Below are positions 7,831 to 16,229 of a stretch of DNA of 64,000 bases, in pieces (position 1 is the stretch's first letter; each line of letters starts with the position of its first letter). The DNA comes from Providencia rettgeri (GTDB taxonomy: Bacteria > Pseudomonadota > Gammaproteobacteria > Enterobacterales > Enterobacteriaceae), in the NCBI RefSeq assembly GCF_023205015.1, contig NZ_CP096258.1:1674001-1738000 (forward strand), written 5' to 3'. The notes beneath the pieces are model-generated. The model was not told the origin of the DNA. It saw only the letters and a program-made list of their open reading frames with translations, and ran no database searches. Both the position numbers and the translations under genes were made by a program.

Positions 7831-8016
7831 ATGAAGAATAATAAAGAATCTACCCAATCACTAGGTATTACCCTTGACTGCCACTCACTAACAATAAGAA
7901 ATAAAAAGGGAGAAATAGTGTTTTCAACCCTTTCTAGTGCAAAAGAAACTGACGATTCCAAATTAGCCTTGAGAATATTAAATGAGGCTATAGCAGACCT
8001 AATCCGAGGCGGGTAA
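7831..8016 (+). CDS. Small hypothetical protein
   Basis: This 61-residue protein has alternating polar and hydrophobic residues and no membrane segment or signal. An AAAGGT lies upstream. It ends 18 bases inside the 3' end of the converging gene on the other strand. I do not recognise it. It could be a conserved phage orphan or a chance frame. A minus-strand frame covering almost the same bases is judged a shadow. Confidence 0.45.
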   Translation: MKNNKESTQSLGITLDCHSLTIRNKKGEIVFSTLSSAKETDDSKLALRILNEAIADLIRGG

Positions 8017-8535
8017 GTCAACAGTATGAACTAGTGCTCCAACGAGTATAGGAGAGGATAAAAGAACTTCTAGCTTAGGTGGCCTTCGCTCCCCTGTAAC
8101 TGGCGCATGATTTGTTATTTCCCCCCACCAGTATCTTTTAGCATATTCGAGGTAATCAGCGTCATTGCTAGGTTTGTAATCCAACCAATTGCTATCACAC
8201 GTGAAGAATTTATCAGCAAATACTTCATAAATATTTATTTTTCCATAAATAATTGGAGTTATGCTTTTAGCGAAATAAATAGCATCTTCAATAGATAGCG
8301 CAGCAAAAAAAGAGCTAAGGCGGCTAGGCCTAATAGAAAAAGCAGAAATATTTTGTCTTACATATTCAAGAGTGCGCTCTCGATTTTCTGAATCACTTAA
8401 ATCCTTAACAGTTTTATGTAAGTCATATATGTTTGTGTATTGTTTGCCAAACATAGATAACCCATCTATATCTATGATCATTCCTGAATGTAATGAATTG
8501 GCTCGATCAGCATGATAAAAACGATATTTTTGCAT
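7999..8535 (-). CDS. Reverse-strand moron; possible DUF2441-like protein
   Basis: The 178-residue protein begins MQKYRFYHADRANSLHSGM and later has AKRYWWGEI and PKLEVLLSSPILVGALVHT. The YHADR opening and the YWxGE...LEVL ending recall DUF2441-type proteins, which may have an ADP-ribosyltransferase-like fold. This is recall by motif, not a confirmed hit. It is the only gene on the minus strand of the prophage late half and is AT-rich, so it is probably a moron expressed in the lysogen. Confidence 0.55.
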   Translation of the reverse strand: MQKYRFYHADRANSLHSGMIIDIDGLSMFGKQYTNIYDLHKTVKDLSDSENRERTLEYVRQNISAFSIRPSRLSSFFAALSIEDAIYFAKSITPIIYGKINIYEVFADKFFTCDSNWLDYKPSNDADYLEYAKRYWWGEITNHAPVTGERRPPKLEVLLSSPILVGALVHTVDLPASD

Positions 8536-8680
8536 AATAAAATCTCAGGCTTTAGTTAAAGCGGTCATGTCCGTAACTGATTTTTTTCATTGGATAATAT
8601 TATGCCTAACTTAAGTATTTTAGTTAATTAGAAAGCCTACTATTGAGTAAGTTTTCCAATAAGCTAAGGAGATAAACACG

Positions 8681-9418
8681 ATGGCTAAACCGGATTGGGG
8701 GACGCTACAACAACAGTTCCTCGCCGCTCATGCCGAATCAGGAATATCCCCGAAAGAGTGGTGCGAAGAACAAGGGTTAAAATACTCAACTGCGAAACGC
8801 TACATTAAGATTGCGAACGGTAGTGCGAATTCGCAAAAAAAAAGTGCGAATGAAACTGCGAATAAAAGAATTCGCAAAACTGAGCAAAGTACACCTAGCA
8901 CTAATGCTACTCAAAACGAACATTCAGATAATTCGCAGAATGAAGCGACGGAACCCGCGGGGATATTAAAGCCTCAGCACGAAAGCTTTGCACAGAATAT
9001 TGCGCAAGGGATGACGCAGAAAGATGCTGCAATTTGCGCAGGATACTCACCAACGCGAGCAGACACTCAAGCCCCAATATTATTAAAGCGTCCTGATGTT
9101 CGCAGGCGCATTAGAGAGTTGCGCCAAGAAGCAGCATTACTTGTCACGTTCAATGCTAAAGATTTGGCTGACCTTTCATTCAAAGCAGCCAAGGATGCCC
9201 TTGAAGATAAAAAGTTTGGTCAGGTAGCACCAAACATAAAAAACGCCGCACAGCTAACCGGTATTGAAATGAGCACCAATAAAACAGAGGTGAACGTTGA
9301 ATTAGCCGGGTTAAGTTATGGAAAAGTTTGTATCGTCACTCCAGCTACGTGCCCTCCTGAAGTTTGGGATGCACACATGGAGAAACTACGAGAGGGAAAG
9401 CAGAGCACCCAACAATAA
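8681..9418 (+). CDS. Terminase small subunit
   Basis: The 245-residue protein has an N-terminal helical DNA-binding segment (GISPKEWCEEQGLKYSTAKRYI), a low-complexity linker of S/T-A-N repeats, and a second HTH-type region (FAQNIAQGMTQKDAAICAGYS...RPDVRRRIRELR) typical of terminase_2 small subunits. It recognises the phage packaging site and hands DNA to the large subunit. It starts after AAGGAGATAAACACG. The linker DNA carries a dense TGCGAA/TTCGCA cluster, annotated separately. Confidence 0.85.
   Translation: MAKPDWGTLQQQFLAAHAESGISPKEWCEEQGLKYSTAKRYIKIANGSANSQKKSANETANKRIRKTEQSTPSTNATQNEHSDNSQNEATEPAGILKPQHESFAQNIAQGMTQKDAAICAGYSPTRADTQAPILLKRPDVRRRIRELRQEAALLVTFNAKDLADLSFKAAKDALEDKKFGQVAPNIKNAAQLTGIEMSTNKTEVNVELAGLSYGKVCIVTPATCPPEVWDAHMEKLREGKQSTQQ
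8762..8937. repeat. Cluster of nine TGCGAA/TTCGCA hexamers inside terS (candidate pac site)
   Basis: TGCGAA starts at 8762, 8791, 8812, 8824, 8845 and 8857, and its complement TTCGCA at 8830, 8871 and 8932. One pair abuts as TGCGAATTCGCA (8824-8835). Nine copies in 176 bases is far above chance. Headful phages often place pac inside the small terminase gene. The repeats partly encode recurring S/T-A-N, but copies in other frames also occur, which argues against a purely protein-level cause. Confidence 0.5.
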
Positions 9419-10728
9419 TAGATGGCGTTCTTTATTCGTTTAGTAGCGATTGGGTTCCTTCGGTTCTATACGATAAGCCGATTGGTTCAGTTCGTTGGCG
9501 CTGGACTTATGGCGGGCGCGGTGGTGGTAAATCTGTAGAGATTGCCCGAGCGCTTGTATTGTTGGGTGCTAATGAGTCAATGACGATACTTTGTGCTCGT
9601 GAGTTCCAAAATTCTATCAATGATTCTGTATTGGCATTGCTAGAGTCTGAAATCTATAGCCTTGGTTTATCTCACTTCTACAAAGTGAAGAATAATGAAA
9701 TTGAAGGGTTGAACGGAACTCGATTTACCTTCAAAGGTCTGCGTAACAATATCAACAGCATTAAATCGATGCATGGCATCCGTGTTTGTTGGGTAGAAGA
9801 AGCGCAAACAGTATCACAAGATAGTTGGGACATTTTAGGCCCTACTGTTCGAGCTAATAAATCTGAGGTTTGGGTGTCGTTTAACCCGCGAGAGGAAACG
9901 GATCCGACCTATCAGTTAATGAAGCGACACGAGGCTGACCCGCCTGACGGTGGCGTTATTATTTTTCGTGTTAATTACAGCGATAATGCTTTTTTCCCTG
10001 ATGTACTTCGCCATGAAATGGAGTATTGCAAGCGCGTTGATTATGAAGCTTATGAGCATATTTGGTTAGGGCTGCCTCGGGCAATTAGTGAGGCGGTTAT
10101 CTTCTCTGGTAAGTATCGAGAAGAAATGTTCCCTGATGATTTGTGGCAACAGGCAGATCGCCTCTTTTTCGGTGGTGACTTCGGCTTTGCCAATGACCCC
10201 AGTACATTAATTCGTTGTTTCATCATAGGGCGCAAGCTTTATATCGAATATGAGGCATACGGAGTAGGCGTTGAGCTTGATGAATTATGGAAGTTCTACG
10301 CTGGTAAGGATGGGGCAACTGCTGAACAGCTTACACAGTGGAAAGAGGGCGACGAAAAGAAATATCCTGGTATACCGCAATCAAGGAAGTGGCCTATTCA
10401 TGCAGATAACAGCCGGCCAGAGACAATAAGTTATTTATCTCGCCAAGGCTTTGTTATTGATGGCGCAACTAAATGGCCCGGTAGTGTTGAAGATGGTATC
10501 GCATATCTTAAAGGCTTTGAGGAAATCATTATCCATCCTCGATGCAAGCACATGTTAGAAGAAGCCCGACTGTATTCTTATAAAGTAGACAGAATGACGG
10601 GTGAGATTTTACCTGTAGTGCAAGATAAGCATAACCACTGTTGGGATGCGGTTCGCTACTCCCTTGATGGTTACATTACAAGCGAAGGTGATCTGGGTGT
10701 TTGGGCTTCCTTGGGTAAACAGACCTAA
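9364..10728 (+). CDS. Terminase large subunit
   Basis: The 454-residue protein has Walker A GGRGGGKS at residues 50-57, Walker B-like VCWVEEA, the SFNP coupling motif and a C-terminal RNase H-like nuclease start FFGGDFGFANDP. This is a PBSX-type terminase_3 protein, the ATPase and nuclease that cuts and pumps DNA into proheads. The only in-frame ATG upstream of the conserved part is 9364, which gives a 55-base overlap with the small subunit. The upstream binding site is weak. Confidence 0.9.
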   Translation: MGCTHGETTRGKAEHPTIIDGVLYSFSSDWVPSVLYDKPIGSVRWRWTYGGRGGGKSVEIARALVLLGANESMTILCAREFQNSINDSVLALLESEIYSLGLSHFYKVKNNEIEGLNGTRFTFKGLRNNINSIKSMHGIRVCWVEEAQTVSQDSWDILGPTVRANKSEVWVSFNPREETDPTYQLMKRHEADPPDGGVIIFRVNYSDNAFFPDVLRHEMEYCKRVDYEAYEHIWLGLPRAISEAVIFSGKYREEMFPDDLWQQADRLFFGGDFGFANDPSTLIRCFIIGRKLYIEYEAYGVGVELDELWKFYAGKDGATAEQLTQWKEGDEKKYPGIPQSRKWPIHADNSRPETISYLSRQGFVIDGATKWPGSVEDGIAYLKGFEEIIIHPRCKHMLEEARLYSYKVDRMTGEILPVVQDKHNHCWDAVRYSLDGYITSEGDLGVWASLGKQT

Positions 10729-10804
10729 TTGCTAGAAATAGCTCTTTCAGATTGAAATGGCGTCGAAATTGATTTCTGGTTTTCATTAACAAATCAATAA
10801 CAAT

Positions 10805-10850
10805 ATAACGGGCGATTTAGAGTGAGAAAATATCTACTTTTGCCCGTTAT
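10805..10850. repeat. Inverted repeat between terminase and portal genes
   Basis: ATAACGGGC at 10805-10813 is perfectly complementary to GCCCGTTAT at 10842-10850, with a 28-base loop. It lies in the only larger gap (10729-10944) of the head gene cluster. There is no T run after the stem, so it is not a standard terminator. It could be an RNA processing or stability element, or the scar of a lost gene. Confidence 0.4.
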
Positions 10851-10944
10851 AGGTGACATTTTAATTGAGTTGGAAAGTCGCGGTACACATAAGCACCATT
10901 ATGTTAAATAGCCCTCCTTTTTAATAAATTATCATGAGGTTTAA

Positions 10945-12402
10945 ATGTCTCGTAAGCAACGCCGAAACGGCGCAAAAAAGCCCGTTAAAACAGCTGACGG
11001 GTACAATAACTTCCAAGCCAAAATTGGCCCAGAAACACAGAACATTCAAACGGGCGGCACTTATGTTCCCGGTTACATTACCCGTAACCGAACCATGCTT
11101 GAATTCGCTTATCGTTCATCGTTCTTAGTTGGCGCGGGTGTTGACGCTATTGCAGATGATATGACCCGAAAAGGCGTCAGTATTAGCTCAAGGCTCAAGC
11201 CAACGCAAAAGGGTAAGATTGAGAATTTCTGGGATAACGCAGCTATCTGGGATGGATTAAACGATACGTTAAAATGGTCTCGTCTTTATGGTGGCGCAAT
11301 TCTTGTTGTCCTTATCGATGGACAAGATATTTCAACAGAGCTAAACCTAGAAACAGTGGATAAGGGGCAGTTTAAGGGCGTAATGTGCCTTGATCGCTGG
11401 CAGTTAGACCCAACCTATGATGATTTAGTGACAGAGTATGGCCCGCATTTCGGAAAGCCGAAATATTACAGAGTCATCGCAGGCAATAACGAAGCGCAAG
11501 GCTGGAAGATACACTATTCTCGCGCAATACGAATGGAAGGTGACAAGTTACCCTATCAGCAAGCACTGACTGAGAATGGTTGGGGGATGTCGGTAGTAGA
11601 GCGTATTTTTGAGCGGATACAAGGTTTTGATACTGCAAGTGCAGGAACAACTCAGCTTATTCATAAAGCACACCTTAGAACTTACAGCATCAAAGGTTTA
11701 AGGCAGATACTGGCAACCGGTGGTGATTTAGAAAAAGGATTAATGCGGCATTTAGATATGATCCGCGAATTTCAAACTATTGAGGGCATGACGCTGATGG
11801 ATTCAGACGATGAATTCGCCACTCATAGTTATTCTTTTTCAGGTATCGCTGATGTCATATTGCGCTTTGCTGAACAGGTATCAGGCGCTACAGGCATCCC
11901 ACTTGTACGTTTGTTTGGTCAATCTCCCTCGGGGTTCAGTACGGGGGACGGTGACTTAGAAAACTATTACAGCCGTATCAACTCACTACAAGAGCGACAC
12001 TTAAGGCGGCATATTCGTTGGTTGATGGATATTTCTTGGCGTTCATTATTTGGCGAAGAATTACCGGAAGACCTGACCTTTGAGTTTAATAAGCTCTGGG
12101 ATATGTCAGACGCCGACCGAGCAACAATGGCAAATAATATTGCTACAGCACTGGGCACATTGGTAGACCGACAGATTATCCCTATTCATGTGGCCATGAA
12201 TGACCTACGGAACATTTCTGATGTGATAGGTATCGGGGGGTCAATCACAGACGAGGATATTGAAGATGCGAAAGCCCAGTGGGAGACGGATGAATTTGAA
12301 ACCGGCACTGCGCCGTCGTTCGGAGATCCAATACCAACAAAGCCTACAGGCGATAGTGAGCCAGATAAACCAAATCGTCACTGGCTCTTACGATGGTTCT
12401 GA
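10945..12402 (+). CDS. Phage portal protein, DUF1073 family
   Basis: The 485-residue protein has the usual portal order: VGAGVDAIADDMTRKG near the N-terminus, DGLNDTLKWSRLYGGAIL, then FAEQVSGATGIPLVRLFGQSPSGFSTGDGDLENYYSRI, a signature of DUF1073 portals. It forms the dodecameric vertex for DNA entry and exit. Database names link DUF1073 to anti-CBASS Acb1, but I see no paired HxT/S motifs of a 2H phosphoesterase here, so the portal call stands. It starts after GAGGTTTAA. Confidence 0.85.
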   Translation: MSRKQRRNGAKKPVKTADGYNNFQAKIGPETQNIQTGGTYVPGYITRNRTMLEFAYRSSFLVGAGVDAIADDMTRKGVSISSRLKPTQKGKIENFWDNAAIWDGLNDTLKWSRLYGGAILVVLIDGQDISTELNLETVDKGQFKGVMCLDRWQLDPTYDDLVTEYGPHFGKPKYYRVIAGNNEAQGWKIHYSRAIRMEGDKLPYQQALTENGWGMSVVERIFERIQGFDTASAGTTQLIHKAHLRTYSIKGLRQILATGGDLEKGLMRHLDMIREFQTIEGMTLMDSDDEFATHSYSFSGIADVILRFAEQVSGATGIPLVRLFGQSPSGFSTGDGDLENYYSRINSLQERHLRRHIRWLMDISWRSLFGEELPEDLTFEFNKLWDMSDADRATMANNIATALGTLVDRQIIPIHVAMNDLRNISDVIGIGGSITDEDIEDAKAQWETDEFETGTAPSFGDPIPTKPTGDSEPDKPNRHWLLRWF

Positions 12403-13018
12403 GCATAGCGCGGGGGTCATCACCAGCAACCTAATTGATTATTCTCACATGCTGGATGAATGGTCTACGCTGGTGGCCCATAAAATGTTCTCGCAAGTTG
12501 AGCGTGAAGAGTGGGGGCAGTGGCACTCTGTATCAGAGCAAATATCTGAGGGGTTGCGTGACGTGGTTGGCAATACACCAGTCGGTCAGGTGGCTCAAGA
12601 TATTGTCTATCGACAAATTCAGTTAATGAAATCAATTCCGATTGAAGCTGCTGAGCGTGTTCAAGATATTCAATCCCGAGCAATTGAAGCAGTTATCAAT
12701 GGTGAGCGCCCTGATGCGCTGTATCAAATGATAATGGAAACGGGCAACGTAGCGTCCAGCAGAGCGAAGCTCATCGCCAGAACTGAAATAGGGCGAGCTA
12801 CAGGCGCACTTACTCAAGCGAGGGCATTATCAATTGGCTCGGAGGGGTATTGGTGGCGAATAGAGGGCGCAGGCACTAGACCGTCACACAAGAAAATGCG
12901 TGATAAATTCGTTTATTGGCATAACCCACCTACGCTAGACGGCATGACCGGGCATGCGGGATGCCTACCTAACTGTAAATGCTGGTCAGAGGTACATGTA
13001 CCGAAAGCCAGATTCTAA
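12356..13018 (+). CDS. Minor head protein, MuF / SPP1 gp7 type
   Basis: The C-terminal part carries the MuF signature: LIARTEIGRATGALTQARA, WWRIEGAGTRPSHKKM and a terminal GCLPNCKCWSEV. These proteins bind the portal and act in head morphogenesis or DNA ejection. The frame is open from 12260. I prefer the GTG at 12356, which follows AGGC and gives 220 residues with a modest overlap with the portal, but a longer form from 12260 is possible. Confidence 0.75.
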   Translation: MSQINQIVTGSYDGSEHSAGVITSNLIDYSHMLDEWSTLVAHKMFSQVEREEWGQWHSVSEQISEGLRDVVGNTPVGQVAQDIVYRQIQLMKSIPIEAAERVQDIQSRAIEAVINGERPDALYQMIMETGNVASSRAKLIARTEIGRATGALTQARALSIGSEGYWWRIEGAGTRPSHKKMRDKFVYWHNPPTLDGMTGHAGCLPNCKCWSEVHVPKARF

Positions 13019-13021
13019 CAG

Positions 13022-13042
13022 GTCGCCTAGTGCGGCTTTTTT
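13022..13042 (+). terminator. Terminator-like hairpin inside the late operon
   Basis: The stem GTCGC/GCGGC with a five-base loop is followed by six T, directly after the MuF stop. It is one of four such hairpins between late genes (others at 15820, 24264 and 25280) and is probably read through by Q-modified polymerase. Confidence 0.5.
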
Positions 13043-13068
13043 ATTGTCTGCAATTTGGCAGGTAAAGC

Positions 13069-14343
13069 ATGAAATACTTTTTTGTCACTAAGCTGGGGGA
13101 AACGAGATATCTCCAGCCTGATGGCTCATTGCTGTGTAAAAACGTTCCCATTGCGCGTACTGGCTCTCAAGTCTACTTACCCGAAGAAATCGGATTAGAG
13201 CCTGATACTAGTGGAACGGTGACGGTGTACCGAACTGAAGATGAAGTGTTTTCAGAAGAAACAATGGCTTCATTTGAAGGTGTCGCAGTCACATTAAGGC
13301 ATCCAGAAGATAAAGACGGCAATATCGTTTTTGTTAACCCCTCTAATTTTGCCGAATTAGCGCATGGACATATTCAAAATGTTCGCAGAGGGGAAGGTGA
13401 TAAATCAGACCTACTCATTGCGGATGTGTTGGTTAAACGGCAAGAAGCTATTGACGCTATCAATGCGGGGCTGATTGAGGTCAGTTGTGGCTATGATGCG
13501 CAATACAAGCAGCTATCACCGGGTAAAGGGAAACAATATCAAATCACGGGCAATCACTTGGCTGTTGGACTTGAAAAAGGCCGGGCGGGTGTTCGTTGTT
13601 CTATCGGGGATTCAGCCCCAACCAAAAAGAAGGAGAGGCCTGTAATGTCATGGCTTAAAAAATTGGGTATCGCAATCAAAACGAAAGATGAGGCTGCATT
13701 ACAGCAACTTATCGACGAAGCGCCGGATATGCCATCTGAGGGCATGAATTCTATTCCGGGTGTCACTATCAATATGAATACGCCTTCACAATCAACCGCA
13801 TTACCTGTCAGTGAGCGCACCACAACCGATGAGGGTAAAGATAAGCCTGAAAATCAGACCGGTGATAATGAAATCCCCGAGTGGGCAAAGGCTATCTTAT
13901 CGCGCTTAGAGAAGCTAGAAGGCGAAACGGCTGATACGGATCCTGACGATGATACCAAAACAGGCGATGATGACGAAGAAGAGGATAAAAAGGTAACGGG
14001 TGATGCGGCTTACCGTCGAAGCCTCATTGCGGATGCTGAAATCATTTGCCCGGGCTTTAAGCCTACAGGTGATAAAGGGATCAAGCGCCAAGTTCTTGAT
14101 CATGCTTTCCGCACAGGTGATAGCGCTTACCTTAAATCATTTGGTATTCAAGACTACAGTAAAGCACCAAAAGCCACGGTTGATGCGGTCTTTAAAGGTG
14201 CAGTCGAGCTGAATAAAGCCAAAAATCATATTGCGCCTATCAATCAGGGTATTTCTACCACTGATAGTGCAGCGCGTACAAAACACATGACACCAGCGGA
14301 AATTAACAAAATGAACGCTGATTTCTGGAAGAAAAACAAATAA
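13069..14343 (+). CDS. DUF2213 prohead protease with C-terminal scaffold
   Basis: The 424-residue protein has an N-terminal protease-like domain: VTLRHPED (candidate His), GLIEVSCGYDA (candidate Ser), then NHLAVGLEKGRAG. A long acidic, low-complexity part follows (for example DPDDDTKTGDDDEEEDKK, about residues 289-307). This fits S78-like prohead protease fused to scaffold. A second in-frame start at 13645 with a strong ribosome binding site probably makes the scaffold alone. It lies upstream of the decoration and capsid genes. Confidence 0.8.
   Translation: MKYFFVTKLGETRYLQPDGSLLCKNVPIARTGSQVYLPEEIGLEPDTSGTVTVYRTEDEVFSEETMASFEGVAVTLRHPEDKDGNIVFVNPSNFAELAHGHIQNVRRGEGDKSDLLIADVLVKRQEAIDAINAGLIEVSCGYDAQYKQLSPGKGKQYQITGNHLAVGLEKGRAGVRCSIGDSAPTKKKERPVMSWLKKLGIAIKTKDEAALQQLIDEAPDMPSEGMNSIPGVTINMNTPSQSTALPVSERTTTDEGKDKPENQTGDNEIPEWAKAILSRLEKLEGETADTDPDDDTKTGDDDEEEDKKVTGDAAYRRSLIADAEIICPGFKPTGDKGIKRQVLDHAFRTGDSAYLKSFGIQDYSKAPKATVDAVFKGAVELNKAKNHIAPINQGISTTDSAARTKHMTPAEINKMNADFWKKNK
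13645..14343 (+). CDS. Scaffolding protein from an internal start in the DUF2213 gene
   Basis: An in-frame ATG at 13645 has AAGGAGAGG six bases upstream, the best binding site in the area. It would give a 232-residue protein starting MSWLKKLGIAIKTKDEAAL with the acidic C-terminal half. Nested protease and scaffold frames sharing a stop are known from lambda C/Nu3 and Mu I/Z. The internal product is predicted, not shown. Confidence 0.6.
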   Translation: MSWLKKLGIAIKTKDEAALQQLIDEAPDMPSEGMNSIPGVTINMNTPSQSTALPVSERTTTDEGKDKPENQTGDNEIPEWAKAILSRLEKLEGETADTDPDDDTKTGDDDEEEDKKVTGDAAYRRSLIADAEIICPGFKPTGDKGIKRQVLDHAFRTGDSAYLKSFGIQDYSKAPKATVDAVFKGAVELNKAKNHIAPINQGISTTDSAARTKHMTPAEINKMNADFWKKNK

Positions 14344-14353
14344 AGGTAATCAC

Positions 14354-14857
14354 ATGGCAGGAAATGCATATTTAACCCGCATGCCAATCGGCATTGTCGG
14401 GGGTATTACTCGTCCTCGCGAATCGACAGTAGAAGCCGTTACGTTGGACAATAAAAAGCCATTCTTAAGTTATGGGCTGGTGGGTAAATACGATTCAGAC
14501 AAGTTCGTGCCACTCCAAGAAGGGGACACGGCAGATAAGGTGAAAGGTATTTTAGTTCGCCCTTACCCAATCACGTCATTAACGGACTTAGCCCATTTAG
14601 GCATTACAGCTAACCAAGTGGCTGACAATCTCAAGCGAGGTTATATCTGCGTTAAAGCGACTGGCGGAAATGCGCTGAATGCGAAAAAAGGCGATCCGGT
14701 GTTTATTCGTGTTGCTGGTGGCACTGAAGCAAGTCCGATTGGTTCGTTTGTTTTAAAAGCTGATGCAACAGCAGAAAACACACCTCAGCTACCTAATGCT
14801 GAAATTATGGGGCCGGGTGAAGCTGACGGTCGCATTGAAATTGCTTACAACATCTAA
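14354..14857 (+). CDS. Head decoration-like structural protein
   Basis: The 167-residue protein is rich in Gly and beta-type segments (GNAYLTRMPIGIVGGITRPRES, KKGDPVFIRVAGG) and lies between the protease/scaffold and the major capsid gene. This position and its size fit a capsid-stabilising cement or decoration protein of DUF1073/DUF2184 phages. I see no catalytic motif. It starts after AAGGTAATCAC. Confidence 0.65.
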   Translation: MAGNAYLTRMPIGIVGGITRPRESTVEAVTLDNKKPFLSYGLVGKYDSDKFVPLQEGDTADKVKGILVRPYPITSLTDLAHLGITANQVADNLKRGYICVKATGGNALNAKKGDPVFIRVAGGTEASPIGSFVLKADATAENTPQLPNAEIMGPGEADGRIEIAYNI

Positions 14858-14867
14858 GGGGTATTGA

Positions 14868-15815
14868 ATGTTTACAGTTGATAGAGCAACCATCGACTCA
14901 GCCGGTGTATTTTTAGTTGGCGAATTAGAGCGGATGGATCAGACGTTAAACTTACCATTAGCGTCAGTAAAATGGACGCGAGATATGCCATTGCGCAGCG
15001 ATATCTCGATTGCAGATGAAGTGTCTTCATTTACGAATACCGATTTTGCTAGTGTCGGTGGTCCAAATCCTAACGGTAAAAACTGGATGGGTAAAAAAGG
15101 TACCGCGATTGCTGGTATTGAACTAAGCATTGATCCAACCCGTAACAACTTGACGCCGTGGGCGCAGGAAGTGGGCTGGACAGTTTTAGAGTTGGCTTCT
15201 GCTCAGAAATTAGGGCGTCCTATCGATACCCAGAAATATGAAGGTATGAAGCTGAAATGGCAAATGGACACCGATGAGCAAGTGTATATCGGTGATTCTG
15301 AGCTAGGAGTACCAGGCTTACTCAATTTACCAAGCGTGTCACCTGTTGCAGCTGCTGCGCCGTGGACAGCGACTACCGACCCTGATGTTATTGTGCAGGA
15401 TATCAACTTAGTCCTGACGGATGCGTGGGTGCGTTCTGGTTATGCGGTCTGCCCGGGTAAAATTGGTTTAGCGCCTGAGCTTTTTGGTTTACTGGCCAGT
15501 AAAAAAGTCTCTTCAGCAGGGAATATCTCTGTCTTGGAATACGTGAAAATTAACACAATTGCATTCCAAGAAAACGGTGAGCCATTAGAAATCGTTTCGA
15601 TGAAGTTTGCTTCTAAGCGTGGTGCTGGTGGCGCTCATCGTATTGTTGCGTATACCCAAGACGAGAAGTATGTCCGCTTCCCAATGGTTCCATTGCTGAA
15701 TACGCCACTTGAGTATCGCGGTATGCAACAGTTGACTGTTTACTACGGTAAATTAGGTCAAGTGGAAACGCCTTATTCAAATACCATCTCTTATTTGGAT
15801 ATTCCTGCCGCTTAA
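14868..15815 (+). CDS. Major capsid protein, DUF2184 family
   Basis: The 315-residue protein resembles DUF2184 capsid proteins with an HK97-type fold: RDMPLRSDISIADEVSSFT, AQKLGRPIDTQKYEGMKLKW, DEQVYIGDSELGVPGLLN and a C-terminal LEYRGMQQLTVYYGKLGQVE. It has the right size and place, right after the decoration protein. Expected to be the most abundant virion protein. It starts after AAGGGGTATTGA and is followed by a terminator-like hairpin. Confidence 0.85.
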   Translation: MFTVDRATIDSAGVFLVGELERMDQTLNLPLASVKWTRDMPLRSDISIADEVSSFTNTDFASVGGPNPNGKNWMGKKGTAIAGIELSIDPTRNNLTPWAQEVGWTVLELASAQKLGRPIDTQKYEGMKLKWQMDTDEQVYIGDSELGVPGLLNLPSVSPVAAAAPWTATTDPDVIVQDINLVLTDAWVRSGYAVCPGKIGLAPELFGLLASKKVSSAGNISVLEYVKINTIAFQENGEPLEIVSMKFASKRGAGGAHRIVAYTQDEKYVRFPMVPLLNTPLEYRGMQQLTVYYGKLGQVETPYSNTISYLDIPAA

Positions 15816-15819
15816 TGCT

Positions 15820-15840
15820 GGCGGGGAAACCCGCCCTTTT
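15820..15840 (+). terminator. Terminator-like hairpin after the capsid gene
   Basis: The stem GGCGGG/CCCGCC with a GAAA tetraloop is followed by CTTTT. It could lower transcription of genes downstream of the abundant capsid gene, or protect the capsid mRNA 3' end. Confidence 0.65.
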
Positions 15841-15854
15841 ATTGGAGTTACACG

Positions 15855-16229
15855 ATGAAATATATCGTTGCCAAAGGTGCTAAATTAAGCTTTCCTGACG
15901 GCACTCATTTTGATTTGCTTGAAGGCATTCATGATAGCGCTGAATTTTCTAAGCAAGTGACAGAACATTGGGCGTTTTCAGCGTATGCGAAACCTCTTGA
16001 TGAGTCTGAGCTACAAAAAGAAGAAGAAAGCAAAAACATGGGTGTAAAGATTAAATCGCTTGAAGATGAAATCATAGCCCTGAAAGCCACACTGAAAGAA
16101 AAAGACGATCTCATCGCGAGTCAGTCGGATGAAATCACCGCTCTGAAAGCGGCATCTACAGTGGAAACCAAAACAGATAAAAAACAGGGGGCTGCGGATG
16201 GCAAGAAACAGTCTTCTGCCGACAGTTGA
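15855..16229 (+). CDS. Small virion protein with C-terminal coiled coil
   Basis: The 124-residue protein has a short N-terminal domain (KYIVAKGAKLSFPDGTHFDL...) and then a heptad-like helix (KIKSLEDEIIALKATLKEKDDLI) ending in a polar tail. It lies between capsid and connector genes and overlaps the next gene by 32 bases. The role is probably at the head or head-tail interface. I do not know the exact function. Confidence 0.65.
   Translation: MKYIVAKGAKLSFPDGTHFDLLEGIHDSAEFSKQVTEHWAFSAYAKPLDESELQKEEESKNMGVKIKSLEDEIIALKATLKEKDDLIASQSDEITALKAASTVETKTDKKQGAADGKKQSSADS

Noticed and set aside
7800..8021. Minus-strand 73-residue frame
   Set aside because: It lies over the plus-strand small gene and the end of the minus-strand moron, has no binding site and no recognisable pattern.
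10945..12402. Anti-CBASS Acb1 nuclease
   Set aside because: DUF1073 is sometimes named after Acb1, but the protein has portal landmarks and no pair of HxT/S catalytic motifs, and it lies in the portal position.
12260..13018. Long form of the MuF-type protein starting at 12260
   Set aside because: The added residues are very basic (KMRKPSGRRMNLKPALRRR) and are the portal gene's end read in another frame; the GTG at 12356 has a better site. Not fully excluded.
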